Source of the DNA: Lepidodermella squamata
Lineage: Eukaryota; Gastrotricha
DNA: 64,000 nt
Assembly: GCA_047495785.1 (NCBI GenBank)
Contig: JBLDXI010000025.1
Location: 2,415,063-2,479,062 of the forward strand
Direction: 5' to 3'
This document shows, piece after piece, positions 19,072 through 30,293 of the stretch (position 1 is the stretch's first letter; the number at the start of each line of letters is the position of its first letter). A model generated the notes under the pieces. It made no database searches and was not told the DNA's origin. It was given only the letters and a program-made list of their open reading frames with translations. The translations under genes were made by a program, and so were the position numbers.

Positions 19072-20120
19072 TACCGTAAATTGGGGCAAAATGGCCGCGG
19101 GAAAAAAATGACCCCCTGTTTTTTTCGCATTTTTACACGTTTCAGAGGGTCCTGATTCCGATTTTATAGGAAGCTCATTTTGCCCCAGGTTTGGGGCAAA
19201 TTGGACAGGTGTTTTGGGGCTAATTGGCCACCCTTATCCTTATAATGGGTTTTTAATATTTGATGATTGTGAGGGTTGAATGGTCGAGTGGTTGTGATGC
19301 GTCATCAGAACTTGAGTGATCTGATGAGCGACGGTTCGAATCCTCATAAAGTAGCATTTTTTTTGCTACGCATTTAATTTTTTAATTTTTTGGTTTCAAT
19401 TGTCCATTTTACTAATAATTTTTAATTAGTTTCTCCGTTTTTTCTGATAGTTTTACTGCTGAGCAACTTTTAAACGCCTCCCGAACAAAAGAAATGCCCG
19501 GGATACGTGGTGTTAGTAGAATAATTAAAATGGAAAATTAACAGAAAAAATTAAAAAATTAAATGCGTAGCAAAAAAAATGCTACTTTATGAGGATTCGA
19601 ACCGTCGCTCATCAGATCACTCGCAAGCTCTGATGACGCATCACAACCACTCGACCATTCAACCCTCACAATCATCAAATATTAAAAACCCATTATAAGG
19701 ATAAGGGTGGCCAATTAGCCCCCATCATTGAGTTTTCCATGGGGTAATTTGGCCACAATCACCTAGCCATACCTGTGCATCGCCTGGGGTCGCGGTTTTT
19801 TTTGCTGTCATCTACGACGAAAATGGTCGAAGGAAAAAATTTCATCTGAACATCAAACCTCGTGATTGGCTCCAGGTAATTCAATTTAGAGGAGTCGTTT
19901 TTACCTCCCCAAACTCACCTTTAAACAACAACATGCTGTGACCTCATTCCGGGACATACCTGGCTGAAAATTTACAGGCTTGTAAAAGGCTTGTTGATAA
20001 TCGTCCCCGTAAATTTTTGTGAAGTTTTATCTTGTAGTTTTTGAGCTATCGATAAAAATGTGAAAACCTCAATTTTTGGCCAATTAGCCCCAAAGGTTCA
20101 TTTTGCCCCAAATGACGGTA
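19072..20120. mobile_element. non-autonomous foldback/MITE-type element with TA target duplication
   Basis: The ends are inverted: TACCGTAAATTGGGGCAAAA on the left and the complement of TACCGTCATTTGGGGCAAAA on the right. A TA dinucleotide lies directly outside both, as for Tc1/mariner-type insertions. No transposase is encoded. The motif TTGGGGC(A/T)AA recurs internally (near 19195, 19214 and 20090). A second large inverted repeat lies inside (19213-19430 against 19510-19722). The element is 1049 bp and sits between genes without disrupting any. Confidence 0.75.
19213..19722. repeat. internal inverted repeat whose arms contain degenerate tRNA-like (A-box/B-box) sequences
   Basis: About 200-bp arms pair with each other around a loop near 19470. 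Each arm carries an A-box-like TGGTCGAGTGG and a B-box-like GGTTCGAATCC about 55 bp apart, in opposite orientations. Between them is a 7-bp stem (TCATCAG/CTGATGA). This is the layout of an RNA polymerase III internal promoter from a serine/leucine-type tRNA. The acceptor and T stems do not pair properly and the anticodon loop is 12-14 nt. I therefore read it as tRNA-derived (SINE-like) material, not a functional tRNA gene. Confidence 0.6.
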
Positions 20121-21650
20121 TACTGAAACATAACGCAGCCGCGCTATTTCCTGTCGAAAGGTTGGATGCGCGTGTCTCCGGTGCGATTTCTCAGACTTGA
20201 TAAATGATTCTGAATAGAAGGAAGTATGCAGAAATTGCCGAGAAGCTGACTTATTATTATATAGAAAAATAGCCCTAATAAAACGCGTTAACTACTTAAT
20301 TGCAAAATAATATTGCGATTTTCTCACACTATAGCAACTAAATAGAAAAGAGCACTGGCGCTTTAAACTGTCTAGTGCTTTCAACAGCGTCGAGCATAAA
20401 AACTTGAAAAGGCATCATCATTTCTCGTATCGCTTTACTCTTCCGGCTATATACTCTTCGAATATGTGTTACAGAAAGTGTCTATAACTTCGACTGAAAG
20501 CCCATCATCCGTTGAAAAACCTTGCGCATATCGCCTTGAACAGTGAGCCAGCCTCAGCGCAACGTAAATGCCAAAAAACAACAAGCTATTATAAAGAGAG
20601 TATTTTATTCAAAATAAATAAATATTTTTTCACACGCTGAAAGGTTTTTCGAAGAAACCAAATTATACGAGATGTTGGGCGAGGAGCATCATGACGAGCG
20701 CAAAAAACTAGCCGCGATTAAGATGCGCTTTTTGCGGTTGTAGGTTATAATGCAACAGGGTGGCGATATAACGAGCCGCCTCGAAGAGCGCGCGCACCGC
20801 AAATACACTGAATTGAATAAAAAAAAGCAATATTCGCTACCGAGTTGCGCTAATCAAATCTCTTGAGTCATGAAAAAACATCAGCCGTCATCAAGCCGGG
20901 CCGCAGAAAAAACACGGCGTGCGCAATAAAACTTGAAACAAGGTAATAATACGCTAGACAAGCTATAGCATTGCGGTAGTAAAAGGGTTGCAGGCTTACG
21001 CCGGAAAAAATGACGGCATGAAACTCTGAAGTGGAGACATCTTATTATGAAGATCCTACTCACTTGTCATGAATGTATCATTTTCTCAGAAAGAGGTTTC
21101 AGTCTGACAACGAGTCGATTTTTTTCTTGTACAAGAGCGTGCTGAACAACGGCTTGGTCAAGACGGTAACATTTTTGGGCAATATCATATTGTCTGAGTG
21201 GTATAAAATGAACCACTCGTGGCGAAAATTCTATCTAGGCTAAATCTTGATTCCTCTTTATAGCCCGAAATCACAATAATCTATGTTGTTTTTACATGAT
21301 TGAGTGCCGTCATAAAACTTTGGTATATTCGATAACATATAGGCAAGTGCAATGAGCGGGTCTTCCATAACAATAACGATCGGGGGTGGTCAATATAACC
21401 TATGCTTTGTTTTTCGGCAAAAAATTGTTTTATATTCCCTCCCACACATCTGTCGCCCGCAACGGCGCCCGCAACGGCTATAACATGCGATAATATATGA
21501 AATGCGCCTTTGGGCCAAGCTTCCGTCCGCAGAATAAGTTTTATTGCTCGATTAGTATACAAACTCGCATAGATGATGTGAGTAAATAAAAATAAAACCT
21601 GATAGCAGATGCATGAAATCTTGATTTGAGAGATAAAACTATATCCTGCG
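20121..21650. other. gene-poor region, 1.5 kb
   Basis: AT-rich sequence with only short frames (20881-21063, 21281-21661, both - strand). These have no domain, no clear splice sites and no coding bias. It should contain the 3' untranslated region of the Ly6-like gene. No repeat or RNA gene recognised. Confidence 0.4.
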
Positions 21651-22661
21651 CTAATCATCATTTTCTAGAGTTTTGCAGAAAAGTCTCAGAAAAACTGTTA
21701 AGGTGCTAACAGAGGCGAGCCATGCGGAAAGATGACTAATTCGACCGGCGGCAGATAAAAGGTAAATCACGGGCACTTTTTCGAGATTGCTAACACTTCG
21801 ATGGCGTGAAATCGAGTTGTTGTGCGGAAAATTGACACTGCAGGTGCAAGAGCACTGCTCGTTGTTGATAGTGTCGCAATGGTCGATGTTGGCGCACATC
21901 TTGGCGAAATCCGCGCAGCCGTCAGCTAAGCACATCTTCCGCGTTCTATAACACATGAAAAGCGAGAAGAAAAACCGCGATTATCCTTAATGGAGAATAA
22001 ATAACAAAAAATTCGCATTACAGTATCGTTCTATCCCAAGTAATATTTCTTTCGGTTACACAGCCGACGCAAGACGGATCCTGTTCTTCGGCGTCGCTCG
22101 ACAAACAAGGCGGAGGTTCTTATATAGAAAAAATAAGTAGGAAAATTTATTAATGAATAAAAATATCGATATACTAGTGAATCGTGGAGATGTTTTTCCG
22201 TTGTCGTGATTGCAGAAATTCGTGGTGCAGCAAGAGCACTGTTGAGACGAATCATCCTGTATCTTGACATCGGCCGGAAATGTCTTTTCATTGTACTAAA
22301 AAAGGTGTTGAGCTAATTTTTCGCATAGATCTTAACATTTTCCTTACAAAGCAGTTGATTTGCAAACAGGTTCGCCCTGTCGAATCGCAAGACTGGTGAA
22401 CGATTCTGTTTAAATGAAATGAATAATTTAGTGATTTCGACGAATGGAAACTTGCTTCATGAGGTCGCCGAAAATATCGGTTTGAATTATGCTGAGACTC
22501 AAACACGCTGAGCAGCCATCCGTAACATTGTGCCAGCGGAACTTAACATCGCCCGAGGCGAGTTCTGTGTGAAGCCCTTCATAGCAGACAATTCCATGAA
22601 CTGCATGCGGTAGAATTATGCAACTAAAAAGAGCGACCAGTAACTTGACTCCGGCATTCAT
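21651..22661 (-). CDS. secreted/membrane protein with two Ly6/ET-type cysteine domains
   Basis: ATG at 22661 with a signal peptide (KLLVALFSCIILPHAVHG). Exons after the first are 22405-22348, 22295-22175, 22118-22022 and 21945-21651, all phase-consistent. Domain 1 runs from VCYEG through DGCSAC to a CSCCTTNFCN ending typical of three-finger/Ly6 and nematode ET modules. Domain 2 repeats the plan (PCLSSD, SCVGC, KMCLADGC, QCSCTC). A hydrophobic stretch (ISHLSAWLASVSTLTVFLRLF) near the C-terminus suggests membrane or GPI anchoring. The first junction is uncertain. Exon 2 needs two carried bases, which fits a GT donor after 22507 (241 aa in total). Domain comparison would instead favour a later donor near 22455 that is out of phase. 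Ligand and function are unknown. Confidence 0.65.
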
Positions 22662-23140
22662 TTTTCGAAAGACGGAGAATGCAAAACTTGAACTAGTCGT
22701 TTCTATCTGGCAGGCACGTGCCGCAACATGGCACATGATATTTCTGTACTAGCCCCAAAAACAAAGCCATTTCGGAAAATTCCTGCATTGATTATTCGAA
22801 CCGGTAAAAAACCCATAATGCGGCCATTAATTAAAACTGGGCCGGCACTTGCTGCTTGTGCCGGATTAATCAACAAAATCAATCATCCGCAACCAAACGG
22901 TAAACAACATCGTGCGATTGCCCTCGGCGAAAACAATCCAAAACTCATTTATTGGAATACTTCCTTCACTTTATTTATTTGAGTTCACAATCACACAAAC
23001 AGTTAAGTCACCGATGCTCATAAGAATAAGATTAGACTATTACATTAAAGCCCAGCTGATGTGCTCTCGGAACTCATTTCAACGAGGCGCAAGAATAAAC
23101 TGTCGAACTTTGCACACACACTAACAGGAATGTTCTCATT
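22662..23140. other. intergenic region between same-strand genes
   Basis: About 480 bp holding the promoter side of the Ly6-like gene and the 3' untranslated region of the methionyl-tRNA synthetase gene (both - strand). A short plus-strand frame at 22728-22982 is not supported by any motif. Confidence 0.4.
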
Positions 23141-25314
23141 TCACTTTGCCTCTGCACTTTGTTGAGGCTGAGCAGCGTCGTCTTTCTTCTCCTTTGGCTC
23201 CTTTGGAGGCTTCGGCTTCTTCTCTTGTTTCGGGGCTTTTTCGCCACCCTGTTGCTTGCCCGGCTTCCCGCCCTTGGCGCCAGGCGCAGGGGCGGCGAGA
23301 GCTGCCGAGAAAGCCGCCGCAGCCTCGGCGCCGCCGAATTTGGCGCGGAACTGGGCGCACTGCGCATCCTCGATTTTCTGGAACAGCGGCGCCGGTTTGC
23401 CGATTTTGTGCCCGGCAGGCAGCAGCCGGCCAAGAGGCGGCGTCAGCTTGAAAGAGAGATCTACGTCTTCAATGCCCAACTGGCTGCGAATGGTTTTCGC
23501 CGTGTCAGGCATGTACGGCTCGAGGAGAGTCGCCAAAATGGCAACCATGTTACATGCAACACCAATAACCGTAGCAGCTCGGTTTTTGTCCTCATCAGAT
23601 CCTAATTAACATAATGTTGAGATATTTTTCCGATTGAATGATTTGTAAAATCACCTTTGAGGAGTTTCCAAGGCTCATTGATTTGCATGAAGCCGTTTCC
23701 GACCCGGGAAATTGATAAAATCGACTGAATACCGTCCTTTAGCTTCGACTTTTCGAGACTGTCAACGTAATTGCCGACCTCAGCCTCGATTTGACTGAGC
23801 GATTCGAGATCGCGGGTAGTCAGCTCAGCCAAGTCAGGCACAACTCCGCCCCAAGTTTTCTCACACATCGCCAGAGCTCGGTTGATGAAATTGCCAAGAT
23901 TGGCGAGCAGCTCCGAGTTGACCTTGGTGGCGAAATCGCCCCAGTTGAAAGTGGCATCGGAACTTTCAGGTCGAATGTACAGAAGGTAGAAACGCCAGTA
24001 GTCATTCGGGATGCCGGTGGACTGGACATCGGTGCCGAAGACGCCAACGCCACGGCTCTTCGAGAACTTGCCCTCCTCGTAATTCAAGTACTCAGTGGCG
24101 ACCAGGTGGTTGACTAGGGTAAATCCATCATCAGCGCCTAGCAGCGATGACGGGAAAATAATGCTATGGAATGGCACATTGTCCTTGGCCATGAAATTGT
24201 ATAGTTGAACTTCGTTCGGGTTCTTCCACCATTTCTCCCAGTGTTCAGTGTAGTTGGCCGTGATCGAAATGTAACCGATCGGCGCATCAAACCACACGTA
24301 GAAAACCTTGTCGGTAAATCCTTCCAACGGGCAAGGAGTGCCCCATTTCAAATCACGAGTGATACAACGCGGCTGAAATAACGAAATCTGAACAATTCCA
24401 CCTTAAAAGTAATCGATTCTCTCACCTTGAGACCTTCTTTCAGCCACGCCCTCGCAATCAGTTTCGCGTTGTCCGTCCAGTCACCCGTGCTGGTCGACTG
24501 GTCGAGGAACTTGGTAAGTTTATCCTCGATTTTTGGCAAATCCAGGAATAAATGGGTGGTCGAACGAGCGTGCGGCGTGTTAGCGCAAACTTTACACCGC
24601 GGTTCAATCAACTCGACAGCGTTGCAAAGTTTACCGCAACCGTCGCATTGGTCTCCTCGGGCGTTGTTGTACTTGCACGACGGGCATGTACCCTCAACGA
24701 ACCGATCGGCCAGGTACAGCTGGCAAGTCTCGCAAAACAGCTGTTCGATTGCATCGGTCAGGATAAATCCGTTCCGGTGTAATTTCCAGAAAATATCCTG
24801 AGAAATCGCTGTTTGTTTATCCGTGGTGGTGCGACCGAAGTAGTCGAAAGATATGTTGAACCACGAATACACATCTCGGTGAATCGCGTGATACTTATCA
24901 CAGATCTGGCGGGGAGTCACCTTTTCCTCAAGGGCTTTTGTTTCTGTGGCAGTTCCGTACTCATCGGTCCCGCAAATGTAAAGCGTGTTGTAACCGCGCA
25001 GGCGACAAAACCTCGCGTAAATGTCAGCCGAGAGGACGCATCCAATAATATTACCTAGAAAATAATAGGTGATAGAATTTCGAGCTATTTCATTCTCTAG
25101 TCTAACCTAAATGTGGGACGTTGTTAACATATGGTAGGGCGCTTGTGATCAGAATATTCCGGGCGCCAGCTATTGGCAGCAATCGTTTAGAAGTGTCTTC
25201 TCCATTCGTGCCAGCCGGCGGCATAGACGATAGCCGCTCGGCGACTGGCGACTTGTTGGCCCAGCGGGTGCGAAGGTCGGCGACAACCGACTCGGTGAGT
25301 TCGACGGCCGACAT
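23141..25314 (-). CDS. mars-1: cytosolic methionyl-tRNA synthetase
   Basis: Exons 25314-25107, 25054-24426, 24372-23655 and 23601-23141 give 671 aa. It charges tRNA-Met with methionine for translation. The class I signature is [16 protein letters not shown] (HIGH equivalent near residues 68-71), and the KMSKS equivalent is KFSKS near 381-385. The eukaryotic cytosolic pattern [20 protein letters not shown] and two knuckle pairs (CETC..CPSC, CDGC..CKVC) are present. The anticodon-binding helical domain follows ([22 protein letters not shown]). The protein starts close to the catalytic domain, without an N-terminal GST-like region. It ends in a low-complexity Lys/Pro/Gln tail ([12 protein letters not shown]) where many animal enzymes carry a WHEP or EMAPII-type tRNA-binding domain. 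Confidence 0.95.
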
Positions 25315-26077
25315 GCGTCGATAGAAACGAACTAATGACTTTAAAACCGACGTGACACTGCGATCAATAAAAGCCTATTTTCAACAAAAATATAATTTTA
25401 TTCGCAAAAGCTACAGCAAAAATCGTGGATTTTTTCCAAGGCGTAAATTGCCATTTCAGCCAACACAACAGATTTCATTGCTCAATACCAATCATCTTCA
25501 TCATCATCGATTCTCATATCAGCAAGCTACGTCCAACTCCTGGCTCACCATATAATACGTAGCGGAATGGTTTATCGCACGATTTCAGTTAGTTATACAC
25601 ACCGTTTTTTAATAAAGATTAGACGCAAAAAGAGTTTCTCTTTACAACAACTGCAATGATAAGTCTCAACAAAAAATTATGCATAGTTGGCACCGCTCTA
25701 CACAATAAACTTTCTTTTATCACTACTGGCTGTAGCAGGTGATGGGTGAACTAAAGCGGTAGACCAATCATGTTTTGATCAACCACACGAAAATTAACCA
25801 CGTATAGATGATCACAATTGGCGGATCTCGTTCTCTCTGGGAAAATGAAACGCACTCAAACGCACACAAAATAAGAATATTAACAAAAGAAACAAGGGAG
25901 AACTTAATCATCATTCGCGAGTCGCAATATTAAGGTATCATATAAAAATCCGAAACCTGATGAGGTGGAATTATTCATTTTTGTTGTAAGCTTTTATACA
26001 TCAACGCACCGCCTGGAAGATACAGACATAGTTCGTTATTTCTTTCGATTTATCTATCGCAGTTTATATTGCTTCAT
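25315..26077. other. intergenic region between methionyl-tRNA synthetase and SAM synthetase genes
   Basis: 0.76 kb, AT-rich. It holds the upstream side of the synthetase gene and the 3' side of the SAM synthetase gene. On the - strand an AG lies about 19 nt upstream of the ATG at 25314, a possible trans-splice acceptor. No gene seen. Confidence 0.35.
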
Positions 26078-27443
26078 TTACTGGCTTTTGGCTGTAGCGT
26101 TTTTGTGGATGCACGATTGGGGGATCTTGAGCGCTTTCGGGACCTCCCACGTGAACAGACCACCCTCTTCGCGGCCGAAGTGACCGTAGCAGGCAGTTTT
26201 ACGGTAGATCGGGCGACGCAGCTGCAAATCGCGGATGATGTGGCCAGGGCGGAAGTCGAAGTTGTTCAGCAGGACGTCACGCAAATCAGCAGCCGTTAGA
26301 CCCGTCTTGGCAGTGCCGTAGTGGAAAACAGTCACCGAGATAGGCTCAGGGTGGCCGATGGCGTACGACAACTGAACGAGGCAGCGACGGGCCAAGCCAG
26401 CCGCTACGAGCGACTTGGCTGCCCAGCGAGCAGCGTATGCAGCAGAGCGATCGACCTTCGATGGGTCCTTGCCTGATAGAAAATAAGCATGGCTTAACTT
26501 GAACTAAGAAAATAATGATTGTAAATTACCAGAGAAAGCACCACCGCCATGAGCACCCCAACCGCCGTAAGTGTCGACAATAATTTTACGACCGGTAAGA
26601 CCAGCGTCGCCTTTCGGGCCGCCAACAATGAAAGAGCCACTGGGATTGAGGAAGAACTCGGTTTTATCGGTGAGTAGATTGGCCGGAACGACGGGCTTGA
26701 TGACATGTTCCATCAGGTCCTTTTTGAGCTGGTCGAGGGTAACGGTCGGGCGGTGCTGCGTCGAAATGACAATGGCAGTGACGCGCACAGGCACCGCAGC
26801 TCCGTGATCAGGCTTGTATTCGATTGTCACCTGGGTCTTTGTATCAGGCAGTGCCCACGGCAGAGTACCGTCGCGGCGCTTATCTGCTAAGCGCTTATTG
26901 AGACGGTGAGACAGAACCAGGGTGAGCGGCATCATTTCGGGGGTTTCATCGGTGGCGTAACCGAACATCATGCCTTGGTCGCCAGCACCGAGATTGGCAT
27001 CGTCCTTGTCGACATGGACAGCTTGAGCAATTTCACCACTCTGTCCTTCGACGAGGACTCGAACTTGGCAGGTCCGGTAATCAATGCCAGTTTCGGCATC
27101 ATCAAAACCGATCTCGCGAACGGTTTCGCGGGCGATTTTCTCCAAGTCAATGTGAGCTTTGCCTGAAACAACGTATAATCGGTAAACTATAGAATGATTA
27201 AACGGCATTAATTATGCTACCGTTGAATGTCACTTCGCCAAAAACATTAATTTCGTTCGATTTGGCAGCAACTTCGCAAGCAACTTTCGCTTCCGGGTCA
27301 ACGGCGAGCATAGCATCCAAAACGGCGTCACTGATCTGGTCACACAGTTTGTCAGGGTGGCCCTCGCCAACAGACTCTGAGGTGAACAGGAAAGTACCGT
27401 CCTGGACCATCCAGCCTGCAACTTCAGAAATGCCGTCAGCCAT
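26078..27443 (-). CDS. sams-1: S-adenosylmethionine synthetase (methionine adenosyltransferase)
   Basis: Exons 27443-27221, 27162-26530 and 26472-26078 give 416 aa, somewhat longer than the usual 390-400. It converts methionine and ATP to S-adenosylmethionine in the cytosol. All family signatures are intact: [15 protein letters not shown] (His-29 region), [12 protein letters not shown], and [20 protein letters not shown] followed by [19 protein letters not shown]. The C-terminal TACYGHFGR is also conserved. Introns are about 57 nt. It is adjacent to and co-oriented with methionyl-tRNA synthetase, another methionine-using enzyme. With 760 bp between them this is probably coincidence, not an operon. 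The symbol is by homology only; paralogues may exist elsewhere. Confidence 0.95.
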
Positions 27444-30292
27444 CGAAGACTAGCAATTAAAAATAATCTAACTTTTGGAAAGAGAAAATAGACAATGTTC
27501 TCTATTCGTAAGAGCAAGCTTTCAGACAGGAAAGGCTCAACGCCAAAACAGCCCACACCTTCGCGCAAACACATCTGATAACACGAGCCAATCCCCTGAT
27601 GCAATCACGCGTATTAGGCAATCCTAATTTCAACCTGTTTCTAGGAATAATACAAATACCCTATTGTGAACATAACACACACGACGTCACGTTATGTGTG
27701 GTGAAACTTCAAGTTAGTTTTTTTATAACTCGGCCAAAAACAGCGCAGGCTAGCTCAACGCGGGGCTACATGCCAAATCGGGTTTTGAATAATGTATCAA
27801 CTTCCAGCGTTTTTATCAGACAAAAGACAGCCGGGAAATATTTCGCACTTAAACAGTGCAACTGGCACGTGAACGCAAATTCAAAAAAATGCTAATTAGG
27901 CGGACAAAAAATGAAGTTACCCGATCCGCCACTGAGGAAAAAATATTTTTTTCCGCTCAGGCCATGTGATTATTATAAATTTCGAGGTTCGTAAGCTAGA
28001 TTTCAAACTAATACAATTAAGATACTGACCCAAGAGGAAATGAACATTAGCGCAACTCAGTACCGAAGTGCTTAATTGTTCTCGACAAGGTGAATAAATC
28101 TAAAATTGATCCCAGGAATGATATTACCAAATTATAATGCAAATTTATCCCTATTAACAGGAATTTAAGACAGGAAAGCTAAATTTATAGGTAGCTGGTA
28201 GCTGTAAGCTGTAAGAAACGCTAATTGCCCACGTTAACACTGGATATTAACTAGCAAGACTTTCATCGGCAAATCATAATCAATGCTAATTTCTATAAAA
28301 AATGACCAAAGGTGCGAAAAGGAGAAACGGATACTGAGATTTCACATTTGGAACCATTGCTGGAAAGAGTAACAGCGTTTACCAAAGGAAGCTACCCAGT
28401 AATCGATGATCTGGAGCCCCACTTGAAGACACTTCAAGTAAAAAAGCCCAAAACGTTCAATATAAACTATATCAACTCTTGAAAAATTCGAAAATATAAG
28501 TATTTCAGCGCAACATACTTACATGTTATAAGTTAGATCGTTGCTGTTGAAAGAATCTTTTGGACAAAGGAAATGTCCAAAGTGCAAGTCGATCAGCCCT
28601 TCGCCCTCTTAGCTCTTAGCCTGCTATCAAACAAAAAACCAACTCAACAGATTTTCAGCCAAGCTTTGCTGACCCTCAACCAGGATAAATAAACACAATA
28701 AACAGATAAACCCATGAACACAGTCTGGAGTCGGGATGATGCAGCGAATGGCTAATGGCTATAAAGAAGGCAAGACGCAAAATTAGTGCTCACCGGATGC
28801 TTGGGATGTCATAGGTCATAGCTATAGCCAAACTTATTAGCAGTATCATTCAAAGCAAAAAAATTATATGCGGTAGCAAAAATATCATCCCGATTAAGAG
28901 AAGTCATATGAAGCATCATTGCCAATTTGCCAAATTGAGCATAGCGCACTGATTTGCATAGCTTGTCAATAACCCCAGCGAAAGCGAAAAGGTGGAGTGA
29001 TTCATTAATTAATTCAGGTAAAGTGTTATTTTTTGTAAAATTGTGAAATCATCGTTTATTTGGTTGCCAGTCATCAGTCATCAGTCGCAGGGGTCAGAAG
29101 GGAGAGGATGAGAGACGAGATTGGGTCAAATGACGGGCTCGTTGCAACACTATGATTATAGCGAGCCCCATTTGACGTAATCTCTGAAAAATTATTTAAA
29201 AATTATTTTTAATCCATTTTAATATTGGTTGAAAACAACATTCTTGACTGAATTTGAAATTAATTTTATTTAGGATTCTCAAAACCGTTTGATAAACATG
29301 CTGCAAACTCGTGATCGATGTGATGTCCTCACCCACTCGTTTACCTGCGGGCTGCGGGCATCTTGTTCATTTGGCTTAGCCACCTCAATGTCCCAATATG
29401 ACGTAAAATGAGATTAAATCTAGGTGAGAATATACGTGATCGGCAGCATGCTATAGGGAAGAAACCATTCATGTAGGTACGTTTACGTGGAGGTTGAAGC
29501 TTGAAAGTGATACAGTCAGACGTTAGCTGTAATTAATGATGAGTGATAGAAAGGAAATCATCTGCCCATTAATCACCATTTTATCGGCGATTCACAATTT
29601 TCAATTTTAATCCATCAATTTAGTTATTGATACACTTGTTGGTGATATTTGCGTATTTCGTGCAATATTCAATCAGTGGCACTCACCTCTCGCTTATCTT
29701 TTTGGTTCTACTTTTACATAGTACATAAAACCCACTCTGGAATTACTCAGTGGCGTCCTCTTCACCTGGCTGTCCTCTTTAAAAATGACTAATTTGTCGT
29801 CAGCTCATAAAGTGCGGCACCGCAGCTCAGATAGTGTCGAAATGCTAGGGCTTCCGAGCTAGCGAACCACTAGTGTAATTCTCGAAAGAAGAAGGGCCCG
29901 AAACACTTACCCCGTCTCATTTAATGATTTATCGCTGTCTTTTGGATCTTCTGTGCGTCCTAAAATCATTAATGACCAGCTTCTGAGAGCACTGCCGAAA
30001 GCAGAACACAAATACACATTTTTGTTCACATAGTAGAGGTTACTCATCACCTTACACCTTACTTCTACTGTTTATGTAAGTATACGCTTACTAGTTGCCA
30101 GGTTTCCAGAGCAATAACTGTGGATGCGGCGACCTTGAGTCATAGCTCATTCGATATATAACTTGTGAATTTATATATCGAATGACCGATATCTGAAGGT
30201 CGTCGCGTAGTTATTGCTCATGCTCTGGACCTCTTGCAAAAGCAGATATATGCACTACCCTGTACTCATCGTATTAGTCTGATAATTTTTAG
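27444..30292. other. long intergenic region between divergent genes SAM synthetase and NOC3
   Basis: 2.8 kb, AT-rich, presumably with both promoters. On the - strand TAATTGCTAG precedes the SAM synthetase ATG by a few bases, a possible trans-splice acceptor. Short unsupported frames only (27599-27895). One hairpin at 30100-30232 is listed separately. I see no RNA gene, no transposon coding sequence and no conserved block. Confidence 0.4.
30100..30232. repeat. imperfect inverted repeat (hairpin) just upstream of NOC3
   Basis: Arms 30100-30160 and 30172-30232 are imperfect reverse complements, with paired blocks CCAGAGC, GCAATAACT, GCGACCTT and CATTCGATATATA. They are separated by an 11-nt loop. 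Mismatches and a short insertion near the outer end show decay. It could be a small foldback element or a structured 5' region. It ends 62 bp before the NOC3 start. Confidence 0.7.
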
Positions 30293-30293
30293 G

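Noticed and set aside
19270-19346. A tRNA gene (A box TGGTCGAGTGG, B box GGTTCGAATCC)
   Set aside because: T stem and acceptor stem do not pair, the anticodon loop is 12 nt, and an inverted degenerate copy lies nearby within a foldback element. It is tRNA-derived repeat sequence, not a working tRNA gene.
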